Source of the DNA: JBFXAN01 sp050184225
GTDB taxonomy: Bacteria > Chloroflexota > Dehalococcoidia > CAUJGQ01
Length of the DNA stretch: 6,537 bases
Assembly: GCA_050184225.1 (NCBI GenBank)
Contig: JBFXAN010000262.1
Span: 1-6,537 of the forward strand
Direction of reading: 5' to 3'
Under the pieces are notes generated by a model. That model was not told the origin of the DNA. It did not search any database and saw nothing but the letters and a program-made list of their open reading frames with translations. How positions within the stretch are numbered: the stretch's first letter is position 1; every line of letters begins with the position of its first letter. Positions 1-4,534 of the stretch are shown here, one piece after another. The position numbers and the translations under genes were made by a program.

Positions 1-78
1 GGTCGGATTCTGAACACTCGTCATTCATGTTGATTGTAACAGATGTGTTTCGTCTGCGCGAGTGCGACGTGGCAGGAA

Positions 79-249
79 CGGCCCTCACCCCCGGCCCCTC
101 GCCCGCCGGTGCGGGCGAGGGGAGCCTCGTCTGGGCATTCCTTCCAGCTCTCGCCATTGCTCCAGAGGTGCGACAGAACATACTGGCATGCCCGTGCCGA
201 TCAGGCTCCCCTCTCCCGAGTTCGGGAGAGGGGTCGGGGGTGAGGGCCG
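79..249. repeat. Two-hairpin inverted repeat, REPIN/MITE-like (element A)
   Basis: The outer arms 79-93 (CGGCCCTCACCCCCG) and 235-249 are perfect 15-bp reverse complements. Just inside each arm is a hairpin: 95-106 pairs with 111-122 (12 bp, 4-nt loop CGGT), and 208-219 pairs with 222-233 (12 bp, 2 nt between the arms). A further inverted match, 119-127 against 203-211, continues inward. The roughly 75-nt centre (128-202) has no visible gene. Two palindromic units facing each other around a spacer is the layout of REPINs and small non-autonomous mobile elements. The right end lies 2 nt from the marR stop codon (252-254), so the hairpins may also act as its transcript end, although no U-tract is present. 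Element B at the other end of the window has the same design and related arm sequence. No target-site duplication is evident. Confidence 0.75.
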
Positions 250-251
250 GC

Positions 252-677
252 TTACGACAGGTTGGCGATGATCCGGCGCAGCGTGGTGACGAACTGGTTC
301 ACTTCGTCGGGGGAGAGTCCCTTGGTCGCCTCTTCGTTCGCTTCCTGGCTGAGCGTAGGCAACTGCGCCTGGAGGCGTTTTCCTTCGGTGGTGAGATAAA
401 CGCTGATCACGCGGCGGTCGGTGCTGTCGCGGCGGCGCTCGACCAGACTCGCCTTTTCCAATCGATCGACGATGCCGGTCATCGTCGGGCCGTCGAAGAA
501 CGATCGCTTGGCAAGCTCGCTCAGGGAGAGGCCATCCTGTTCCCAGAGCGCGACGAGCACGCCCCACTGCGGCGGCGTGACGCTGTGTCCGGCGAGCTTG
601 CCGCTGAGGCGGCGGGAGGCAAGTCGCGCCGCGTTGTTGAGAAGCCATCCAACGCTGTCGTTGAGCCCGGCCGCCAC
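252..677 (-). CDS. MarR-family winged-helix transcriptional regulator
   Basis: This 141-aa protein is a typical MarR-family size; members act as DNA-binding homodimers, often repressors released by small phenolic or lipophilic ligands. An N-terminal dimerisation helix (NDSVGWLLNNAARLA) leads to the family-typical TPPQWGVLVAL stretch (about residues 34-44). The helix-turn-helix follows at about 50-77 (LSLSELAKRSFFDGPTMTGI...), then the wing with DSTDRRV (84-90) and a C-terminal dimerisation helix. The frame opens at TTG 699-701, but that codon and the next (GTG) directly abut the operator and have no ribosome binding site. The GTG at 675-677 has GGAGGT 5 nt upstream, so I chose it. The gene is divergent from the beta-helix gene. 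No efflux pump or catabolic enzyme lies beside it, so its ligand and targets beyond itself are unknown. Family assignment is firm; the regulated pathway is not known. Confidence 0.92.
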   Translation of the reverse strand: MAAGLNDSVGWLLNNAARLASRRLSGKLAGHSVTPPQWGVLVALWEQDGLSLSELAKRSFFDGPTMTGIVDRLEKASLVERRRDSTDRRVISVYLTTEGKRLQAQLPTLSQEANEEATKGLSPDEVNQFVTTLRRIIANLS

Positions 678-682
678 ACGCC

Positions 683-688
683 ACCTCC
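683..688 (-). promoter_or_regulatory. Ribosome binding site deciding the marR start
   Basis: On the minus strand this reads GGAGGT, followed by 5 nt (GGCGT) and then GTG at 675-677. It is the only strong Shine-Dalgarno match near the 5' end of the frame. It lies inside the reading frame opened by the upstream TTG (701), so that longer start is unlikely. Confidence 0.75.
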
Positions 689-701
689 AAAACGGCACCA
701 A

Positions 702-715
702 TAGTTTGCATACTA
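702..715. promoter_or_regulatory. Probable MarR operator (autoregulatory palindrome)
   Basis: TAGTTTGCATACTA is an almost perfect palindrome, TAGT-N-TGCA-N-ACTA, with only the 5th and 10th bases unpaired by symmetry. AT-rich palindromes of this length are typical MarR-family operators. It overlaps the first base of the -10 box (715-720) and covers the expected transcription start near 708 of the marR promoter, so a bound dimer should block its own gene. No second copy was seen between here and the divergent gene. The site is seen directly; binding by this regulator is inference. Confidence 0.7.
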
Positions 716-743
716 ATTTAGCGGTTGGCGATTAGAGTGTCAA
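715..743 (-). promoter_or_regulatory. Sigma70-type promoter of the marR gene
   Basis: Read on the minus strand: a perfect -35 box TTGACA (738-743), a 17-nt spacer (721-737) and a -10 box TAAATT (715-720, 4 of 6 consensus bases). The start point would fall near 708, leaving a leader of about 30 nt that contains the GGAGGT site before the GTG start. The AT-rich island stands out from the GC-rich surroundings. Confidence 0.7.
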
Positions 744-851
744 GCATGGTCTACAACCAAAGCTGAGGCTTCTGCTCACTACTCGCTGGCTGATATCCTG
801 CCGGAAGGCGTGCGATAAGGGCGCCGGCCATCCCCATGTGACGTGCGCGTG

Positions 852-2141
852 ATGTTCAATCGAATCCTGGTCGGCGCGATCGCCGCGCTGCTTGCCGTCG
901 TTGTGTTCCCTCCCGCGCCCGCCGGAGCCGTGCAGCAGGACGGTTGTTCAACGATCCTCAGCCCCGGCCAGAGTGTCGACGACGCGGTGCGGCAGGCGCG
1001 GGAGGGAGCGGTGATTTGCCTGCGGTCTGGAATCTACAGCCCGCTCACCGTGGGGTCGTCGGCGCCGGCGGGGGTGACGGTTCGGGGCGTGTCGGAGGGA
1101 GTCAACGTCGTCGGGACGCGGACCCGGCCGGCGGTATCGATCGAGGCTGATCGGTTCACGCTGGAGGGGGTCGTGACGCGAGAAGGTGCACCGATGACGG
1201 TGCGCGTCGCGGACGCCGCCGGCCTGGTGCTCCGCAACGTTCGTGTTGAAGGGGCAAGCGTGGGGATTGTGCTGGACTTCGTGACGATGGCGCGTCTCCT
1301 CGATGTGTCGATCAATGCGCCGATTGATGCGGGACTGATTGTCGAGAACCGATCGACCGTAACGGCGGAGCGGCTGACGGTCAACGGCGGCGGCATCGGC
1401 GTGGCCGCACTTTCCGATGGGACATCGCTGACGATGCGCGGCGGCCGGATCGAGGGTAGCCACGGACCGGCGATCTTCGCCGGCGTGCCCGGTTGTGCCG
1501 ATCTGACGGCGGCGACGGTCGTAGTGCCGAACTGTTATTACACCGACGCCGCGCGCTACATCAGCTCGGTGCGCGTCCTCCTCGAGGACGTAACGGTGAA
1601 TGACGGACCGGGCGCCGGGATCGTGCTCTTTCCCGGTATCACCGCCCAATTGAACCGCACGAGTATTCTGGGACGGGGACGTGGCGGGTTGCTCGCCTGG
1701 GGCGCCGACCTCACGGCGACCGACAGCCTGGTTGAAGCGAACTGGGAATACGGTGTCGCCGTGCGCGCCTATCCACACGCGGGCGCGCAGGGTTTCCCGA
1801 TGGCGTCGGGGCGGCTGCTCCGCACGACGGTGCGGTCGACCCGCTCGCTGAGCGCGCGCCTCGGCGGGAACGGCGTGATCGGCGCGGGCGCGCAGTTGTC
1901 CGTCCGCGAGAGCTCGCTGGTCTGGAATGACTCGGCCGGGATCGCGATGACCGAGGGGTCGAGCGGCGACCTGCGCGACAACACGGTGATCGAGAACCAC
2001 GGTGTGGCGATCTGCGTCTCCGCCGATTCGACGGTGAGTGAGTCCGGCAATCAGCTATCGGGAAATCAGCAGAACCTCGTCCTCACCTGCGGCCGCGCGG
2101 CCGGCGACCGCATCGCCGTTGGACCAGGCGAACCGGACTGA
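852..2141 (+). CDS. Secreted right-handed parallel beta-helix protein, function unknown
   Basis: This 429-aa exported protein begins with a Sec-type signal peptide: MFNR, a hydrophobic core (ILVGAIAALLAVVVF), and a probable cleavage after APAGA (residue 26). The rest is rich in short beta-rung repeats (for example AGLVLRNVRVEGASVGIVLD, TSLTMRGGRIEGSHGPAIFA, SGDLRDNTVIENHGVAI), the signature of pectate-lyase-like parallel beta-helix folds (NosD/'right-handed beta helix' type). I see no catalytic motif that names a substrate. The mature protein has six cysteines in three close pairs (32/56, 215/228, 388/413), which suggests disulfides in an extracytoplasmic protein. GTG at 843 is an alternative start adding three residues; neither start has a clear Shine-Dalgarno. 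The gene is divergent from marR and ends 79 nt before thrB. It could be a carbohydrate-active or surface-structural protein. The fold is likely; the role is unknown. Confidence 0.8.
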   Translation: MFNRILVGAIAALLAVVVFPPAPAGAVQQDGCSTILSPGQSVDDAVRQAREGAVICLRSGIYSPLTVGSSAPAGVTVRGVSEGVNVVGTRTRPAVSIEADRFTLEGVVTREGAPMTVRVADAAGLVLRNVRVEGASVGIVLDFVTMARLLDVSINAPIDAGLIVENRSTVTAERLTVNGGGIGVAALSDGTSLTMRGGRIEGSHGPAIFAGVPGCADLTAATVVVPNCYYTDAARYISSVRVLLEDVTVNDGPGAGIVLFPGITAQLNRTSILGRGRGGLLAWGADLTATDSLVEANWEYGVAVRAYPHAGAQGFPMASGRLLRTTVRSTRSLSARLGGNGVIGAGAQLSVRESSLVWNDSAGIAMTEGSSGDLRDNTVIENHGVAICVSADSTVSESGNQLSGNQQNLVLTCGRAAGDRIAVGPGEPD

Positions 2142-2220
2142 TACGCTGGTGAGCGCCCGGCCCGCCGGGAGTCGCACCGAGGTGGTCCACGCCTCGGTGA
2201 GGATTGAAACCTGTCCGGAC

Positions 2221-3117
2221 ATGGCTATGCCGCCGACATCGGTGACGATTCGCGTACCCGCGACCAGCGCCAACCTTGGACCGGGCTTCGACACGCTCGG
2301 TCTGGCGCTCGACATCCACGGCGACGTGACCATCACCTGGTCGGACCGGCCCGCACGTTTTCCCGACAATCGGGGAGAGCAACTCGCGCTCAGCGCGGCG
2401 CAGGCGGTGTATCAGCGCGCGGGCAAGCCGCTGCCGAGCGGGCTGCGGGTCTCGATCGAGAGCATGATTCCCGTCGGCCGCGGGCTGGGCGCGAGCGCGG
2501 TGTTGCGGGCGGGCGCGGTGATGGGCGCGAACATTCTGCTCGGTGAGCCGTTCGACGAAGACGGGGTGCTGCGGATCGCGACGGAGCTGGAGGGGCACGC
2601 CGACAACGTCGCGCCGGCGCTGCTCGGTGGCTTTCAGGTCGTCGTGTGGACCGGCGAGCAGGTGGTCCATGTCGGCGTGCCGGTGCCGGAGGCGCTGCGC
2701 TGTGCCGTCTTCGTGCCGGAGTTAGAGATGCCGACCGGCGAGAGCCGTAAGTTGTTGCCGCGCGCGCTCGAGCGGCGGGATGCGGTGCACAACATCGGCC
2801 GCACCGCGTTGCTGGTGGCGGCGATGGCGACGGGACGGCTCGACACGCTCAACCTGGCGACCGAGGATGTGCTGCATCAGCCGGCGCGATCGGCACTCTT
2901 TCCGGCGATGTTCGACATCTTCGCCGCGGCGCGGGGTGCAGGCGCCCTCGCCGCCTATCTCTCCGGTGGTGGCTCCAGCATCATGGCGCTCGCCGATGGC
3001 AACGAAGCGGCGATCGGCGAGGCGATGGCGGGATGCGCCCGCGACGCCGGTGTCGGTGGCCGCGTGATCCTCACGCGCCCGGCTGCTGCCGGCGCGCGGG
3101 TGGTTCATAATGTTTAG
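2221..3117 (+). CDS. thrB: Homoserine kinase
   Basis: This enzyme phosphorylates L-homoserine with ATP to O-phosphohomoserine, the step before threonine synthase, in the cytoplasm. It is a 298-aa GHMP kinase, close to the family norm of about 300. Motif 1 is VRVPATSANLGPGFDTLGLALD-like at about residues 9-30, the ATP-loop motif 2 is PVGRGLGASA (84-93), the conserved EGHADNVAPALLGG lies at about 123-136, and motif 3 is LSGGGSS (247-253). Motif 2 has Ala where GLGSSA is commonest. The frame is open back to 2038, but the upstream part overlaps the beta-helix gene in another frame and lacks family similarity. ATG 2221 is placed just before the conserved N-terminus, though its Shine-Dalgarno is weak; in-frame GTG 2197, with GAGGTGG 11 nt upstream, and ATG 2227 are alternatives. 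It pairs with lysC downstream; homoserine dehydrogenase and threonine synthase are not in the window. Confidence 0.93.
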   Translation: MAMPPTSVTIRVPATSANLGPGFDTLGLALDIHGDVTITWSDRPARFPDNRGEQLALSAAQAVYQRAGKPLPSGLRVSIESMIPVGRGLGASAVLRAGAVMGANILLGEPFDEDGVLRIATELEGHADNVAPALLGGFQVVVWTGEQVVHVGVPVPEALRCAVFVPELEMPTGESRKLLPRALERRDAVHNIGRTALLVAAMATGRLDTLNLATEDVLHQPARSALFPAMFDIFAAARGAGALAAYLSGGGSSIMALADGNEAAIGEAMAGCARDAGVGGRVILTRPAAAGARVVHNV

Positions 3118-3139
3118 CGCGTCACAAGATGTATCCCTC

Positions 3140-3213
3140 TGTCATCCTGAGCGGAGCGAAGGATCTCGGCCGCTGACATACTTCCGAGATCCTTCGCTCC
3201 GCTCAGGATGACA
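3140..3213. repeat. Perfect 30-bp inverted repeat between thrB and lysC
   Basis: The arms 3140-3169 and 3184-3213 are exact reverse complements over 30 bp, with a 14-nt loop (3170-3183). The arm starts TGTCATCCTGAGCGGAGCG. Palindromes of this GTCATCCTGAGCG(G/A)AGCG type recur in intergenic regions of many Chloroflexota and some other genomes, so I read it as a dispersed repeat and not a gene-specific signal. In RNA it would form a very stable stem 22 nt after the thrB stop and 28 nt before the lysC start. It could therefore attenuate, terminate or stabilise a thrB-lysC transcript, but there is no U-tract after it. Confidence 0.88.
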
Positions 3214-3241
3214 CGATTGTTTCTCGCGGGTGGAAAGATCG

Positions 3242-4474
3242 ATGTCGATTGTTGTGCAGAAGTACGGTGGATCGTCGCTCGCCTCGGCGGAGCTGATCAC
3301 CAATGTGGCGAAGCGCGTGATCGACAACCGCGACGCCGGCAATGAGGTGGTGGTCGTCGTCTCGGCGATGGGCGATACGACCGATGACCTGATCGCGCTC
3401 GCGCATCAGATCACGGACCAGCCCTCGGCGCGCGAGATGGATGTGCTGGTATCGACCGGCGAGGTCGTTTCGAGCGCGTTGATGGCGATGGCGCTGCGGC
3501 ATCTGGGCGCGGAGGCGATCAGCCTCTCCGGGATGCAGGCCGGCATTCAGACCGATACGGTGCACCGCAAGGCCCGCATCCGCAAGGTGGACCCGGAGCG
3601 GGTGCATCGTGAGCTGGAGCGGGGGCGGATCGTGATCGTCGCCGGCTTTCAGGGGGTCACGGAAGAGCTCGACGTGACGACGCTGGGCCGGGGCGCGTCG
3701 GATATCACCGGCATCGCGCTCGCCGTCGTGCTCGGCGCGGAACGGTTCGAAAAGCTCTCCGATGTCGATGGCGTCTATACGGCCGACCCGCGGATCGAGC
3801 CGCGCGCCCGCCGGCTGAAGGACATCGGCTATGAGGAAATGCTGGAGCTTGCCAGCCAGGGCGCGGGCGTGCTCAACCCGCGGGCCGTCGAATTCGGTCA
3901 GATCTATGGGATGCCGATCCTGGTGGCGTCGAGCATCACCGAGACGACCGGCACGTTGATCCACGCGGAGACAACCATGGAACCGACGAACAAGGTACGG
4001 GCGATTGCCCACGACTTCGATGTCGCCAAGATCACGCTGCGGGGCGTGCCCGACCGGCCCGGGATCGCCGCGACGGTGTTCGAGCCGCTGGCGGAGCAGG
4101 CGATCTCGATCGACACGATCGTCCAGAACGCGAGCACCGAGAACCTGACCGACCTGACATTCACCGTGACCAAGACGGATCTCCCGCGGGCGATGGCGAT
4201 CGTGGGGCCGATCGTCGCCGAGATCGGCGCGCGCGACCTGGTGAGCGACGATCAACTCGGCAAGGTGAGCATCGTCGGCACCGGGATGCAGAACACACCG
4301 GGCTACGCCAGCCGGATGTTCCGGGCGCTGTTTGACAACCAGATCAACATCCAGCTGATCACGACGAGCGAGATCCGGATCACGTGCATCATCGGCGCGG
4401 AACGGGTGGTGGACGCGGTCCGCGCGCTCCACGCGGCGTTCGAGCTGGAAACCGAAGAGGCGGGCGTCGTCTGA
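3242..4474 (+). CDS. lysC: Aspartate kinase (monofunctional, two ACT domains)
   Basis: This cytoplasmic enzyme phosphorylates L-aspartate to 4-phospho-L-aspartate, the first step toward lysine, threonine and methionine. The 410-aa length matches the Bacillus/Corynebacterium type. An amino-acid-kinase domain (about 1-235) carries KYGGSS (7-12), STGEVVSS (71-78), the TTLGRGASD substrate/nucleotide loop (146-154) and DVDGVYTADPR (174-184). Two ACT domains follow: about 258-330 (VAKITLRGVPDRPGIA) and about 340-405 (KVSIVGTGMQNTPGYASRMF, then TTSEIRITCII). These bind end-product amino acids for feedback control; which amino acid cannot be read from sequence alone. ATG 3242 has GGAAAG 4 nt upstream; GTG 3230 would add four residues and lacks a site. 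An internal in-frame start at 3977 probably yields a separate regulatory subunit. The gene lies downstream of thrB and ends 56 nt before the NTE-like gene. Confidence 0.96.
   Translation: MSIVVQKYGGSSLASAELITNVAKRVIDNRDAGNEVVVVVSAMGDTTDDLIALAHQITDQPSAREMDVLVSTGEVVSSALMAMALRHLGAEAISLSGMQAGIQTDTVHRKARIRKVDPERVHRELERGRIVIVAGFQGVTEELDVTTLGRGASDITGIALAVVLGAERFEKLSDVDGVYTADPRIEPRARRLKDIGYEEMLELASQGAGVLNPRAVEFGQIYGMPILVASSITETTGTLIHAETTMEPTNKVRAIAHDFDVAKITLRGVPDRPGIAATVFEPLAEQAISIDTIVQNASTENLTDLTFTVTKTDLPRAMAIVGPIVAEIGARDLVSDDQLGKVSIVGTGMQNTPGYASRMFRALFDNQINIQLITTSEIRITCIIGAERVVDAVRALHAAFELETEEAGVV
3977..4474 (+). CDS. lysC: Probable internal-start product: aspartate kinase beta (ACT-only) subunit
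   Basis: Within lysC and in the same frame, ATG 3977-3979 (MEPTNKVRAIAHDF...) is preceded by GCGGAG (3965-3970), 6 nt upstream. Translation from here gives 165 aa holding both ACT domains and nothing of the kinase domain. In Bacillus subtilis and Corynebacterium glutamicum, lysC encodes overlapping alpha and beta subunits from just such a start; the beta chains are about 160-172 aa and the enzymes are alpha2beta2. The position and size fit that precedent. Use of the start is inferred; only the site and frame are seen. Confidence 0.45.
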   Translation: MEPTNKVRAIAHDFDVAKITLRGVPDRPGIAATVFEPLAEQAISIDTIVQNASTENLTDLTFTVTKTDLPRAMAIVGPIVAEIGARDLVSDDQLGKVSIVGTGMQNTPGYASRMFRALFDNQINIQLITTSEIRITCIIGAERVVDAVRALHAAFELETEEAGVV

Positions 4475-4483
4475 TCGGGTTTA

Positions 4484-4534
4484 CCATCATGCCGACGGCG
4501 GCGCGCCGATGCTCCGCCGAGGACGGCATGATGG
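4484..4534 (+). promoter_or_regulatory. mRNA hairpin enclosing the ribosome binding site and start of the NTE-like gene
   Basis: CCATCATGCCG (4484-4494) and CGGCATGATGG (4524-4534) are perfect 11-bp reverse complements. Nested inside, CGGCGG (4496-4501) pairs with CCGCCG (4514-4519). The Shine-Dalgarno GAGGA (4519-4523) falls on the 3' side between the two stems, and the start codons 4528 and 4531 lie in the 3' arm. The 5' arm begins 9 nt after the lysC stop, so ribosomes finishing lysC would disrupt the structure. This is the usual arrangement for translational coupling. The pairing is seen; the regulatory role is inference. Confidence 0.45.

Noticed and set aside
79..249. CRISPR array or tRNA/rRNA gene in the repeats
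   Set aside because: The repeats are inverted, not direct with regular spacers, and no tRNA cloverleaf or rRNA sequence is visible here or elsewhere in the window.
27..704. Long plus-strand open frame opposite the marR gene
   Set aside because: It runs antisense to a clear MarR protein and through the hairpins of element A. Its translation is low-complexity with no recognisable domain; it is a GC-rich shadow frame.
716..851. Promoter or second MarR operator for the divergent beta-helix gene
   Set aside because: I found no convincing plus-strand -35/-10 pair and no second TAGTNTGCANACTA-type site. Shared control from the 702-715 site remains possible but is not supported.
948..2000. 350-codon minus-strand open frame opposite the beta-helix gene
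   Set aside because: Its composition is dominated by Arg, His, Ala and Gly, typical of antisense frames in GC-rich DNA. The plus strand encodes a signal peptide and beta-helix repeats.
2119..2147. Possible thrB promoter (TTGGAC, 17 nt, TACGCT)
   Set aside because: Both boxes match the consensus poorly (about half the positions) and such matches are expected by chance in this region.
2038..2220. N-terminal extension of homoserine kinase
   Set aside because: It overlaps the 3' end of the beta-helix gene in another frame, and the added residues are Ser/Arg/Ala-rich, whereas the conserved family N-terminus begins just after 2221.
3203..4432. 409-codon minus-strand open frame opposite lysC
   Set aside because: Antisense shadow of a highly conserved aspartate kinase; the translation is rich in Arg, Asp and His without motifs.
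4384..4530. N-terminal extension of the NTE-like protein into lysC
   Set aside because: It overlaps the lysC coding end in another frame with an Arg/Gly-rich translation. A good Shine-Dalgarno (GAGGA) is placed for ATG 4531.
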